From Streptomyces sp. BK239 (GTDB lineage Bacteria; Actinomycetota; Actinomycetes; Streptomycetales; Streptomycetaceae): a DNA stretch of 64,000 nt. The notes below the pieces were generated by a model. It did not search any database and had not been told where the DNA came from. It worked only from the letters and a program-made list of their open reading frames with translations. The translations under genes and the position numbers were made by a program. Location of the stretch: contig NZ_SHKS01000005.1 in NCBI RefSeq assembly GCF_004217285.1, positions 546,369-610,368 on the forward strand, read 5' to 3'. Of the stretch, positions 8,133-16,290 are shown piece after piece; positions within the stretch are counted from its first letter, which is position 1; every line of letters starts with the position of its first letter.

Positions 8133-8942
8133 ATGACGCACACTCACGAGGAGGGGGGCGCCGCCGGGCGCACCTTCGAGGACCTCGTCGCCGAGGGCGC
8201 CGCCGTGCCCACCGAGGGGTGGGACTTCTCCTGGTTCGAGGGGCGGGCCACCGAGGCGCGGCCTTCCTGGGGGTACGCCGTGTCGCTGGCGGGACGGCTG
8301 GCCCTCGCGAGCGCGGCGCTCGACCTGGACACGGGCGGAGGGGAGGTCCTGGACTTCGCCCTCGGCCGCGCCGCCCCCAGGGCCCCGGTCCTCACCGTCG
8401 CCACCGAGGGCTGGCCGGCGAACGTGACCAAGGCCACCGCCCTGCTCCGGCCGCGCGGCGTCGCGGTCGTCGCCGTCCCCGAGGACGCGCCCCTGCCCTT
8501 CGCCGACGACGCCTTCGACCTGGTCTCCAGCCGACATCCGGTACGGCCGCCGTGGGCGGAGATCACCCGGGTCCTCCAGCCGGGCGGCACCTACTTCGCG
8601 CAGCACGTGGGCCCGCGCAGCGTCTTCGAACTCGTCGAGCACTTCCTCGGCCCCCTGCCGGACGAGGTCAGCTCCGCCCGCCACCCCGACCGCGAGCGCG
8701 CCGACGCCGAGGCCGCCGGCCTGGAGATCGTCGACCTGCGGGCGGAGCGGCTGCGTGTCGAGTTCCACGACATCGCCGCCGTCGTCCACTTCCTGCGCAA
8801 GGTGGTGTGGATGGTGCCGGGCTTCACCGTGGCGGGCCACGAGTCCCGGCTGCGCGCGCTGCACGAACGGATCGAGTCCGAGGGCCCGTTCGTCGCCCAC
8901 AGCACCCGTCACCTCGTCGAGGCGCGCAAGCCGTCCCGCTGA
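8133..8942 (+). CDS. class I SAM-dependent methyltransferase
   Basis: Predicted methyltransferase of 269 aa. The Rossmann part lacks the textbook E/DxGxGxG but shows a recognisable layout: GGGEVLDFALG (about residue 70), a second strand ending in an acidic position, and the post-I motif LPFADDAFDLVSSRHPV followed by EITRVLQPGGTYFAQHVGPRS. The tail (EARKPSR) is basic. Similar proteins in Streptomyces are annotated as SAM-dependent methyltransferases of unknown substrate. Start ATG 8133 lies 1 base after the oxidoreductase stop. No gene follows on this strand for about 900 bases. Confidence 0.75.
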   Translation: MTHTHEEGGAAGRTFEDLVAEGAAVPTEGWDFSWFEGRATEARPSWGYAVSLAGRLALASAALDLDTGGGEVLDFALGRAAPRAPVLTVATEGWPANVTKATALLRPRGVAVVAVPEDAPLPFADDAFDLVSSRHPVRPPWAEITRVLQPGGTYFAQHVGPRSVFELVEHFLGPLPDEVSSARHPDRERADAEAAGLEIVDLRAERLRVEFHDIAAVVHFLRKVVWMVPGFTVAGHESRLRALHERIESEGPFVAHSTRHLVEARKPSR

Positions 8943-9642
8943 CCGGGAGGGCAGGCGGCCCGCCGCCCTCCCGGCCCTGGCTGACTGGACGTCAACAGTC
9001 CATCGCCACGGGGCGGTTCACGATCGGGAAGCGGGTTCGTGTCCGCGCCCCGGCCGGTGCGGCCGGGAACCGCTGCCGAAACCGCCTGCCCGCTCGCCGC
9101 GCACCCACCGCCCGGCTGTCCGCGCGCCATCCGCAGCCTCCGCGACCTTCAAGGCTCCCTGCCGCTGCAACGCCGCGAAGAGGGTGGCCCGCAAGCCCCG
9201 CACCCCGGCACGGAATCGGACATTCCAGGTCACTCCGCAGCAGAGTGACCCTCATCTCCACGCGGTTTCCACATTGTTATCGCGAACGGCTCGCATCTGC
9301 TCCCCGCCTCACGTAAGTTCAGTTTCAGGCAATTCGCGTGAGCAAAGCTGCGCGGGCGTCACCGCGCGGAGGAGGGGGCCGCGCGGTGCCGTCGGCGTCA
9401 AGGGGACGCACGTGCCCGGGGTAGCCCGTCGGAGGGACCCCGGGTGCGGCGACCCGCCGCGAGGTGAAGTGGCCTCAACACCTCCACTTCCACCGTGCGC
9501 CACCTGATTCGCCTGCGAATCCGCCGTTTTCCGGCCATGAATCACCCGAATGCCTGCCTCCGGGCGACCACCGGCCCGTCGCCGCGCGGTTTCGGAGAGT
9601 AATTGTGGTGCGCCGATGCACGCGGCATCCCTCACGAAGGGT
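8943..9642. other. gene-poor spacer, no supported gene
   Basis: About 700 bases after the methyltransferase gene without a convincing coding sequence. Short open frames exist on both strands (for example 8992-9261 minus and 9309-9635 minus), but their products are Arg/Ala/Gly-rich without recognisable family features and without good ribosome-binding sites. The stretch 9240-9330 is distinctly less GC-rich than its surroundings, as promoter regions in this genome tend to be. I see no tRNA, CRISPR or insertion sequence here. Confidence 0.6.
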
Positions 9643-9650
9643 TATGGTGG

Positions 9651-9703
9651 GAACCCCCCCTCGGGCCGGTCCGTCTCCCCCCCCACGGACCGGCCCGTTT
9701 TTC
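9651..9703 (+). ncRNA. candidate short C-rich RNA ending in a strong terminator
   Basis: A compact unit with no open reading frame. A -10-like hexamer TATGGT (9643-9648) is followed about 6 bases later by a run of seven C (9654-9660). A 12-bp perfect hairpin then carries a loop with eight C, and ends in GTTTTTCTG. Two runs of six or more C exposed near hairpins recall the actinobacterial 6C small RNA family, but the first run here is not flanked by an obvious stem, so the family match is not secure. It could equally be a leader/attenuator for the isoprenyl transferase gene 130 bases downstream. Confidence 0.35.
9663..9703 (+). terminator. strong Rho-independent terminator
   Basis: Arms GGGCCGGTCCGT and ACGGACCGGCCC (12 bp, perfect) enclose a C-rich loop and are followed by GTTTTTCT. 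A true U-tract is uncommon in this genome, so the site is likely to work as an intrinsic terminator for plus-strand transcription arriving from the gene-poor spacer. No protein gene on the plus strand lies within 700 bases upstream. Confidence 0.75.
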
Positions 9704-9831
9704 TGTCCGCATCCGGGTGACTCGACCGGAGCAACCGCCCGAGCACCCCACCCCGCTCGCACCCGACCGCTCCCGGAGAGGTAGGCTGCGCCTCGCGGGG
9801 ACCGCCACCGCACGGAGGGGCTGACAATCAC

Positions 9832-10605
9832 GTGAACCTGCGCGACAAGCTGCGCGGCCTGTTGGTGAGGCTGTACGCGCGCCGGGTGGAAGGTCACCTG
9901 GACCACGCTCAGGTGCCCAAGCACATCGGCGTCATCATGGACGGCAACCGCCGCTGGGCGAAGGCCGCCGGCTCCACCACCGTGCACGGCCACCGGGCGG
10001 GCGCCGAGAAGATCGAGGAGTTCCTCGGCTGGTGTTCCGAGACCGACGTCGAGGTGGTCACCCTCTGGCTGCTGTCCACGGACAACTTCGACCGCGCCAA
10101 GGAGGAGCTCGTACCGCTCCTCGGCATCATCGAGGACGTCGTGCGCACCCTCGCCGCCGACGGCCGCTGGCGCGTCCACCACGTGGGCACCCTGGACCTC
10201 CTCCCGGCCGGCATGCAGCGCACCCTGAAGGAAGCCGAGGAGAGCACCGCCGACAAGGACGGGATACTGGTCAACGTCGCCATCGGCTACGGCGGCCGCC
10301 AGGAGATCGCCGACGCCGTGCGCTCGATGATCCTCGACGCCCACGACAAGGGCGTCCCGATGGAGGAGCTAGCCGACTCCGTCACCGTCGACATGATCGG
10401 CCGCCACCTCTACACCAAGGCCCAGCCCGACCCCGACCTGGTGATCCGCACCAGCGGCGAGCAGCGGCTGTCCGGGTTCATGCTGTGGCAGACGGCCCAC
10501 TCGGAGTACTTCTTCTGCGAGGTCTTCTGGCCGGCCTTCCGCAAGGTCGACTTCCTGCGCGCCATGCGTGACTACGCCGCGCGCCACCGCCGCTACGGCG
10601 GCTGA
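9832..10605 (+). CDS. uppS: cis-isoprenyl diphosphate synthase (UppS family)
   Basis: Cytoplasmic cis-prenyltransferase of 257 aa that condenses isopentenyl diphosphate onto an allylic diphosphate for cell-wall lipid carrier synthesis. The five conserved regions are present: HIGVIMDGNRRWAK with the catalytic Asp, the His-Gly-His turn in TTVHGHRAG, LWLLSTDNFDRAKEEL, and the C-terminal PDLVIRTSGEQRLSGFMLWQ and EYFFCEVFWP blocks with the diphosphate-binding Arg. The STDNF form, in place of STENW, is typical of the actinobacterial branch that includes the short-chain Z,E-farnesyl diphosphate synthase, so the chain length made is uncertain. GTG 9832 follows GGAGGGG at 6-8 bases. Confidence 0.9.
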   Translation: MNLRDKLRGLLVRLYARRVEGHLDHAQVPKHIGVIMDGNRRWAKAAGSTTVHGHRAGAEKIEEFLGWCSETDVEVVTLWLLSTDNFDRAKEELVPLLGIIEDVVRTLAADGRWRVHHVGTLDLLPAGMQRTLKEAEESTADKDGILVNVAIGYGGRQEIADAVRSMILDAHDKGVPMEELADSVTVDMIGRHLYTKAQPDPDLVIRTSGEQRLSGFMLWQTAHSEYFFCEVFWPAFRKVDFLRAMRDYAARHRRYGG

Positions 10606-10968
10606 CAACCGGCCACGGGCCGGGGCGCGTTTCAGCACTGTGGAGCGGTCACACGCGGCCCAATGGGCCGTTCGAGTACCCCGTTCGGGGCAGAAGTAAC
10701 GCGGAGTTCACCGGTGCGCCGTCATATGCCGTGGCATGGCGGCGTGTGTTCGAGGGAATAAGCCAAGCAGGTCGACGCCCGAACCACGGGTGTCGGATCT
10801 CAGCGGACGGCACGGGGCCGTCCGCCCGGGAGGCCCCTTGCACCAGCCCGACCGTGCGGTCCGCACGGACGCAGCGGAGGGCCGGTTCTCGGCCCGTGCA
10901 GACGGCCGACTTCCGGCCCAGTTCCACTCCGTCGCTCCCCGACCTCATCCGAGGGGGTACGTCCTTCC
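10606..10968. other. untranslated region before phoH
   Basis: About 360 bases without a supported gene. It contains a hairpin-forming stretch (CGGACGGC...GCCGTCCG near 10803-10826) and several repeated ACGG/CCGT motifs. It lies immediately upstream of phoH, so it probably holds the phoH promoter and 5' leader. I do not recognise a riboswitch class. Confidence 0.5.
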
Positions 10969-12294
10969 GTGGTGACCAGCACAAAGCGCCACAAGCCCGA
11001 CCGGCGCACCTACGTTCTCGACACCAGCGTCCTGCTGGCCGACCCGAACGCCCTGACCCGATTCGACGAGCACGAGGTCGTGCTCCCCATCGTCGTGGTC
11101 ACGGAGCTGGAGGCCAAGCGGCACCATCCCGAACTCGGCTACTTCGCCCGGCAGGCCCTGCGCCTGCTGGACGACTACCGGGTGCAGCATGGACGCCTCG
11201 ACGCCCCCATCCCCATCGGGGACCTGGGCGGGACCATCCGTGTCGAGCTCAACCACTCGGACCCCAGCGTGCTGCCCACCGGCTACCGCCTGGGGGACAA
11301 CGACTCACGCATCCTCGCGGTCGCGCGCAACCTGCAGGCCGAGGGGTTCGACGTCACCGTCGTGTCGAAGGACCTCCCCCTGAGGATCAAGGCGTCCTCG
11401 GTCGGCCTGCTGGCGGAGGAGTACCGCGCCGAACTCGCCATCACGGACGCCTCCGGCTGGACCGGGATGTCCGAACTGAGCCTGTCGGGCGAGCAGGTGG
11501 ACATCCTCTTCGAGGAAGGCCGCGTGTACGTCCCGGAGGCCGCCGACCTGCCCGTGCACACCGGTCTGACCATCCAGTCCGAACGCGGCAAGGCACTGGG
11601 CCGGGTCACGCCCGACGGCAACGTCCGCCTCGTGCGCGGCGACCGGGAGGCGTTCGGCATCAAGGGCCGCAGCGCCGAACAGCGGATCGCGCTGGACCTG
11701 CTGCTCGACCCGGACGTCGGCATCCTGTCGATGGGCGGCCGGGCCGGCACCGGCAAGTCGGCGCTGGCGCTGTGCGCGGGTCTCGAGGCGGTGCTGGAGC
11801 GCCGTCAGCACCAGAAGGTGATGGTCTTCCGTCCGCTGTACGCGGTGGGCGGGCAGGACCTGGGCTACCTGCCGGGCACCGAGGCCGAGAAGATGGGCCC
11901 CTGGGCGCAGGCGGTGTTCGACACACTGTCGGCCGTCGCCTCCCGCGAGGTCATCGAGGAGGTCACCGCCCGCGGCATGCTGGAGGTGCTCCCGCTGACC
12001 CACATTCGCGGCCGCTCGCTCCACGACGCGTTCGTGATCGTGGACGAGGCCCAATCCCTCGAACGGAACGTGCTGTTGACCGTTCTGTCGCGGATCGGCG
12101 CCAACTCGCGGGTCGTTCTGACCCATGACGTGGCGCAGCGGGACAACCTGCGAGTCGGGCGCTACGACGGTGTCGTCGCCGTGGTGGAGAAACTGAAGGG
12201 GCATCCGCTCTTCGCGCACGTCACCCTGAGCCGGTCCGAGAGGTCCCAGATCGCGGCACTCGTGACCGAAATGCTGGAGGACGTGCAGATCTGA
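10969..12294 (+). CDS. phoH: PIN-PhoH fusion protein (PhoH2-type ATPase)
   Basis: Protein of 441 aa with two domains. The N-terminal PIN nuclease fold (about residues 14-140) has the acidic residues in YVLDTSVLLADPNAL, VVTELEAK and LGDNDSRILAVARNL. The PhoH ATPase domain (about 225-435) has Walker A GRAGTGKSAL and Walker B FVIVDEAQSLERN. PhoH2 proteins of this architecture are described as sequence-specific RNA helicase/nucleases. The reading from GTG 10969 matches the usual length for the actinobacterial family; GAGGGGG lies about 11 bases upstream. Monocistronic in appearance, it is followed by a 417-base gap before the next gene. Confidence 0.88.
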   Translation: MVTSTKRHKPDRRTYVLDTSVLLADPNALTRFDEHEVVLPIVVVTELEAKRHHPELGYFARQALRLLDDYRVQHGRLDAPIPIGDLGGTIRVELNHSDPSVLPTGYRLGDNDSRILAVARNLQAEGFDVTVVSKDLPLRIKASSVGLLAEEYRAELAITDASGWTGMSELSLSGEQVDILFEEGRVYVPEAADLPVHTGLTIQSERGKALGRVTPDGNVRLVRGDREAFGIKGRSAEQRIALDLLLDPDVGILSMGGRAGTGKSALALCAGLEAVLERRQHQKVMVFRPLYAVGGQDLGYLPGTEAEKMGPWAQAVFDTLSAVASREVIEEVTARGMLEVLPLTHIRGRSLHDAFVIVDEAQSLERNVLLTVLSRIGANSRVVLTHDVAQRDNLRVGRYDGVVAVVEKLKGHPLFAHVTLSRSERSQIAALVTEMLEDVQI

Positions 12295-12711
12295 CCCGCT
12301 CGCCCCGTTACGCGGGGCCCGTACGGCAGTTGGCGCCGTCCGGCAAAGGCCGTGAGCCTAGCCGGGCGGCGCCTCCATGTGTGGCCGAACCCTGAAATTC
12401 CCGGGGCCAAACGGGGTGTGAGCTTTCACACGCAACTCGGAATTGCCTCGCGGCGTCCGGTTACGGCAAAGTCTCATTCCTGTCAGGCCCCGCATACGAC
12501 ACACGTGTACCCCCAGCGGTCCACAGCACCGAAGCACCACCTTCAACTCCATATCCGCGTCGTATGCCGCCCGAGCATCACACGGCTCTCCCGCAAGGGA
12601 GTCGCCCACCGGGCCCGCGCCTCCGTGACCCCGCAGTTGGGAGGCCAGCGCCAGGGGCACGATTGCGTCCGCCAGGGTCACCGCGGCGGGCGCTGCTGGA
12701 AGGAAAACCGT
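12295..12711. other. long 5' region of the transglycosylase gene
   Basis: About 415 bases without a supported gene, upstream of the first lytic transglycosylase gene. It contains a less GC-rich stretch (12385-12560) with TTGCCT and TTACGG elements that could be promoter parts. I looked for the c-di-AMP (ydaO-type) riboswitch known from cell-wall hydrolase genes of actinobacteria and did not find its conserved segments. A long untranslated leader remains possible. Confidence 0.45.
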
Positions 12712-13395
12712 GTGAGCCGGATCTCGGTCCGGGGATTCGCAGTGGCCTCGGCCACGGCGGTCACCGCTGTCGGAAGCGTCGTCGGCGTTGCCTCGGGCAG
12801 CACCGCGCAGGCCAACGACGCAGAGGCGACGGCGAGCGACGCCACGCTCCTCGCGGACGTGCCGGTCGGCCTCCAGGCCACCGTCCAGACGACGTCCCTG
12901 ACGGAGCAGGCCAGCGTCCAGGCGATCGCCGCGGACGAGAGCGCCAAGAAGGGCGCCGAGGAAGCCGCTCGCAAGGCCGCCGCCAAGACCGCCGTCGCGA
13001 AGAAGGAAGCCGCCGAGAAGGCGGCCAAGGACGCCAAGAAGCGCGCGGAGCTCAAGGCCGCGGCCAGCCGCAGCGCCTCCGACTTCCCCGTCCTCAGCCA
13101 CTACAGCGTCGAGCAGATCCAGGCGATGGCACGGCAGATGGTCCCCAGCGGCCAGTTCCAGTGCTTCAGCAACATCGTGGACCACGAGTCCGACTGGAAG
13201 ATCGACGCGGTCAACCCCTCCTCCGGCTCCTACGGCCTGTTCCAGGCCCTGCCGGCGTCCAAGTACTCGTCTGCGGGAGCCGACTGGCGCACCAACCCGG
13301 CCACGCAGATCAAGTGGGGCCTGAACTACATGAACGACCGCTACGGCAGCCCGTGCGAGGCCTGGTCGTTCTGGCAGGCGAACCACTGGTACTGA
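12712..13395 (+). CDS. secreted lytic-transglycosylase-like protein, copy 1
   Basis: Secreted protein of 227 aa. An N-terminal signal sequence is followed by a long Ala/Lys/Glu coiled coil (about residues 72-115), then a compact C-terminal transglycosylase-like domain (about 128-227). That domain includes SGQFQCFSNIVDHESDW with the catalytic Glu in HES, NPSSGSYGLFQALP and QIKWGLNYMNDRYGSPC. Such proteins cleave or remodel peptidoglycan outside the cell. GTG 12712 is chosen because AAGGAAAA precedes it and the same SRI-xx-RGFAV leader begins the next gene. The neighbour 61 bases downstream is a paralogue with an almost identical catalytic domain. Confidence 0.85.
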   Translation: MSRISVRGFAVASATAVTAVGSVVGVASGSTAQANDAEATASDATLLADVPVGLQATVQTTSLTEQASVQAIAADESAKKGAEEAARKAAAKTAVAKKEAAEKAAKDAKKRAELKAAASRSASDFPVLSHYSVEQIQAMARQMVPSGQFQCFSNIVDHESDWKIDAVNPSSGSYGLFQALPASKYSSAGADWRTNPATQIKWGLNYMNDRYGSPCEAWSFWQANHWY

Positions 13396-13456
13396 GCACC
13401 GGCGGCCCCGGCCGCGCGCACCACTTCCATCTGACGCCCAGAGTTAAGGAAAACGT

Positions 13457-14191
13457 GTGAGCCGGATACCGGCCAGAGGATTCGCCGTGGTGTCGGCCAC
13501 CGCGGTCACCACTGTCGGCGCGGTCATGGGCGTGGCCCAGGCCAACACCGGACAGCCCGGCGACGAGGCCGAGACCAAGGCGAGCGGGTCCGCTCTCCTC
13601 GCCGACTTACCTGTAGGCGCACAGGCCCAGGTGCAGACCGCCTCGCTGACCGAGCAGGCGGACGCCCAGGCCATCGCCGCGGACTCCACCGCCCGCAAGT
13701 CGGCGGAGGAGGCGGCCCGCAAGCAGGCCGCCGAGGACGCGGTGGCCAAGCAGAAGGCCGCCGCGGACAAGGCGAAGGCCGACAAGGCCGCGCAGGAGGC
13801 CAAGGAGCGCGCGGAGCTCCAGGCCAAGTCGGCCCAGGCCACGACCGAGAGCGCCGTCACGGGCGGCAGCAGCGCGAGCTTCCCGCAGCAGTCGTCGTAC
13901 TCGGTCTCCGAAGTGCAGGCCATCGCCCGGCAGATCGTGCCCAGCGGCCAGTTCCAGTGCTTCAGCAACATCGTGGACCACGAGTCCACCTGGAACTACC
14001 GGGCCGTCAACCCCTCTTCGGGCGCCTACGGCCTCGTCCAGGCCTACCCCGGCTCCAAGATGTCGTCGGTGGGCGCCGACTGGCGGACCAATCCGGCCAC
14101 GCAGATCAAGTGGGGCCTGAACTACATGAACGACCGCTACGGCAGTCCCTGTGACGCCTGGGCGTTCTGGCAGGCCAACGGCTCCTACTGA
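13457..14191 (+). CDS. secreted lytic-transglycosylase-like protein, copy 2
   Basis: Paralogue of the preceding gene, 244 aa. It has the same leader pattern (SRIPARGFAVVSATAV), the shared stretch SLTEQAxxQAIAADS, a longer Ala/Lys-rich coiled coil (about 75-120), a short Ser/Gly linker and the catalytic domain with QCFSNIVDHESTW, NPSSGAYGLVQAYPGSKM and WGLNYMNDRYGSPC. The catalytic domains of the two copies are nearly the same while the linkers differ in length and sequence. This suggests a tandem duplication with the catalytic part held by selection or gene conversion. GTG 13457 follows AAGGAAAA, the same ribosome-binding context as copy 1. Confidence 0.85.
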   Translation: MSRIPARGFAVVSATAVTTVGAVMGVAQANTGQPGDEAETKASGSALLADLPVGAQAQVQTASLTEQADAQAIAADSTARKSAEEAARKQAAEDAVAKQKAAADKAKADKAAQEAKERAELQAKSAQATTESAVTGGSSASFPQQSSYSVSEVQAIARQIVPSGQFQCFSNIVDHESTWNYRAVNPSSGAYGLVQAYPGSKMSSVGADWRTNPATQIKWGLNYMNDRYGSPCDAWAFWQANGSY

Positions 14192-14220
14192 GCCCGTCCC
14201 GCGCCCGGCCGCGACTCCTT

Positions 14221-14257
14221 CGACAGCCCCTCCCCGTCCCCGGGTGAGGGGCTGTCG
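14221..14257 (+). terminator. hairpin terminator after the transglycosylase pair
   Basis: Perfect 12-bp arms CGACAGCCCCTC and GAGGGGCTGTCG with a 13-base GC-rich loop, 30 bases after the stop of copy 2. No U-tract follows, as is usual in this genome. Confidence 0.7.
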
Positions 14258-14348
14258 CCCTGTACGGTCGAAGCCGACGACTCCAGGGCGACATCAGGTC
14301 ACCCGGAGGGGGGAACCGGTGAGGGAGAGACGGGGGAAGAGGACGGAC

Positions 14349-15662
14349 ATGTCGCGACTGCCAGGGTGGCTTGGCCGACTGGGCACGGGTCTGAGCGAGA
14401 TGGGCGAAAGGCTCGACCAGCGCCGCGCCGAGGCCGAGCGTAAGGACGACGGCATCGAGCCGCCGCTGCCGGACATCGTCCGGACGCTCCCCGAGGAACT
14501 GCCGCCGCACGTCCAACGCCCCGACCCCGCGCACGTCGTGCCGTGGGGCGTGCGGGTCGCGGCCGAGGCCGGCTGGCGGCTGCTGGTACTGGCGGGCACC
14601 GTCTGGGTGCTGATGAAGGTGATCAGCGCCGTCCAACTCGTCGTGCTGGCCTTCGTGGTGGCGCTGCTGCTGACGGCGCTGCTCCAGCCGACGGTCGCCC
14701 GGCTGCGGCGGAAGGGCGTCCCGCAGGGGCTCGCCACCGCGCTGACCGCCATCCTCGGGTTCGTCATCATCGGCCTGATGGGCTGGTTCGTGACCTGGCA
14801 GGTCATGGAGAACATCGACAACCTCTCCGACCAGGTCCAGGACGGCATCGACGACCTGCGCCGCTGGCTGCTCAACAGCCCCTTCCACGTCACCGACAAG
14901 CAGATCAACGGCATCGCCCAGAACCTGCGGGACGCCATCGGCGCCAACACCGAGCAGATCACCTCGGCGGGCCTGGAGGGCGTCACCGTCGTCGTCGAGG
15001 CGCTCACCGGCATCCTGCTGGCGTTCTTCTCGACGCTGTTCCTGCTCTACGACGGCAAGCGCATCTGGGAGTGGACGCTGAAGCTGGTGCCCGCGGCGGC
15101 GCGGCCGGGCGTGGCCGGCGCGGGTCCGCGCGCGTGGGCGACGCTGACGGCGTACGTGCGCGGCACGGTGGTCGTCGCGTTGATCGACGCCATCTTCATC
15201 GGCCTCGGCATCTACTTCCTCGACGTGCCCATGGCGGTCCCGCTCGCCGTCTTCATCTTCCTGTTCTCCTTCATCCCGCTCGTCGGCGCGGTCGCCTCCG
15301 GCGCGCTGGCGGTGGTGGTGGCGCTGGTGACGCAGGGTGTGTTCACCGCGGTGATGACGCTGGTGGTGGTGCTGGCGGTGCAGCAGATCGAGGGGCACAT
15401 CCTGCAGCCGTTCATCCTCGGGCGGGCGGTGCGGGTGCATCCGCTGGCGGTGGTCCTCGCGGTGGCCTCCGGCGGGATGGTGGCGGGGATCGGCGGAGCG
15501 GTGGTGGCGGTGCCGCTGGTGGCCGTGTCGAACACGGTGGTGTCGTATCTGCACGCGTACTCGCGGGAGGCGGCGGTGCGGACGGCTCCGCAGCCACGGG
15601 GGGCGACGGCGCTGGACGCGGCGCCGGTGAGCCCGCCCTCCTCGGATAACCCGTCGTCGTAA
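14349..15662 (+). CDS. AI-2E family (PerM/YdiK-type) membrane protein
   Basis: Integral membrane protein of 437 aa in the AI-2E transporter superfamily. After a hydrophilic N-terminus of about 75 residues come two helices (about 80-125), a third (about 135-160) and a large amphipathic loop (160-225). The terminal helix bundle carries LLAFFSTLFLLYDG, FSFIPLVGAVASGALAVVVAL and the family's conserved IEGHILQPFILGRAVRVHPLAVVLAV. Substrates of the family are varied and not predictable here. The ATG at 14349 follows AGAGG at 6 bases; an in-frame GTG at 14319 has an even stronger GGAGGGGGG upstream and would add 10 residues. It converges with ahpD. Confidence 0.85.
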   Translation: MSRLPGWLGRLGTGLSEMGERLDQRRAEAERKDDGIEPPLPDIVRTLPEELPPHVQRPDPAHVVPWGVRVAAEAGWRLLVLAGTVWVLMKVISAVQLVVLAFVVALLLTALLQPTVARLRRKGVPQGLATALTAILGFVIIGLMGWFVTWQVMENIDNLSDQVQDGIDDLRRWLLNSPFHVTDKQINGIAQNLRDAIGANTEQITSAGLEGVTVVVEALTGILLAFFSTLFLLYDGKRIWEWTLKLVPAAARPGVAGAGPRAWATLTAYVRGTVVVALIDAIFIGLGIYFLDVPMAVPLAVFIFLFSFIPLVGAVASGALAVVVALVTQGVFTAVMTLVVVLAVQQIEGHILQPFILGRAVRVHPLAVVLAVASGGMVAGIGGAVVAVPLVAVSNTVVSYLHAYSREAAVRTAPQPRGATALDAAPVSPPSSDNPSS

Positions 15663-15701
15663 CGGCGACTCGGTCTGGGGCGGAGCCCCCGGGTACGGCG
15701 A

Positions 15702-15735
15702 CGGGCCCCGCCCACCACCAGGTGAACGGGGCCCG
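15702..15735. terminator. bidirectional hairpin between convergent genes
   Basis: Perfect 9-bp arms CGGGCCCCG and CGGGGCCCG around a 16-base loop, lying between the stops of the AI-2E family gene (plus) and ahpD (minus). Confidence 0.6.
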
Positions 15736-15750
15736 AGGCGCGTGGCGCGG

Positions 15751-16284
15751 TCACTCGGAGAGAATCGACTCCGCGTCCAGCGTCACGCCGACCGCCTGGA
15801 TCACCGAGGCGATCTTGAACGCCTCCTGGATGACCTCACGCTCGACGCCGGCCTTGCGCAGCACCTGCTCGTGCGAGTCCAGGCACATCCCGCAGCCGTT
15901 GATGGCGGACACGGCGAACGACCACAGCTCGAAGTCGACCTTGTCGACCCCGGGGTTGCCGATGACGTTCATCCGCAGACCGGCCCGCAGGTTGCCGTAC
16001 TCGTGGTCGGACAGCAGGTGCCGGGTGCGGTAGAAGACGTTGTTCATCGCCATCACCGCGGCGGCGGACTTGGCGGCCGTGTACGCCTCCGGCGACAGGT
16101 TCGCCTTGGCCTCCGGCTCCAGCTCGCGCAGGACGATGGGGGAGCGGGAGGCGATGGCCGTCGCCAGCACCGTGCCCCACAGCTGCTGCGCGGGAAGGTC
16201 GGAGTTGCCGATGACCGAGCCCAGGTTGAGCTTGAGGTCCTTGGCGTAGTCCGGGACGCGCGACTTCAGGGTGTCGAGGGACAT
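15751..16284 (-). CDS. ahpD: alkyl hydroperoxidase AhpD
   Basis: AhpD-type peroxidase/reductant protein of 177 aa. It carries the CxxC redox centre INGCGMCLDSHE with the neighbouring His of the proton relay (about residues 130-137), within the carboxymuconolactone-decarboxylase-like helical fold. In actinobacteria AhpD, charged by dihydrolipoamide-dependent proteins, reduces AhpC. It lies 6 bases downstream of ahpC in the same operon. The start at 16284 gives MSLDTLKSRVPDYAKDL, the usual N-terminus for the family. Confidence 0.94.
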   Translation of the reverse strand: MSLDTLKSRVPDYAKDLKLNLGSVIGNSDLPAQQLWGTVLATAIASRSPIVLRELEPEAKANLSPEAYTAAKSAAAVMAMNNVFYRTRHLLSDHEYGNLRAGLRMNVIGNPGVDKVDFELWSFAVSAINGCGMCLDSHEQVLRKAGVEREVIQEAFKIASVIQAVGVTLDAESILSE

Positions 16285-16290
16285 GTCAGA

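Noticed and set aside
8992..9635. Short minus-strand frames in the gap after the methyltransferase
   Set aside because: No ribosome-binding sites, no recognisable motifs, low-complexity composition.
12300..12711. c-di-AMP (ydaO-type) riboswitch before the transglycosylase genes
   Set aside because: Such switches precede cell-wall hydrolase genes in actinobacteria, but the conserved segments were not found.
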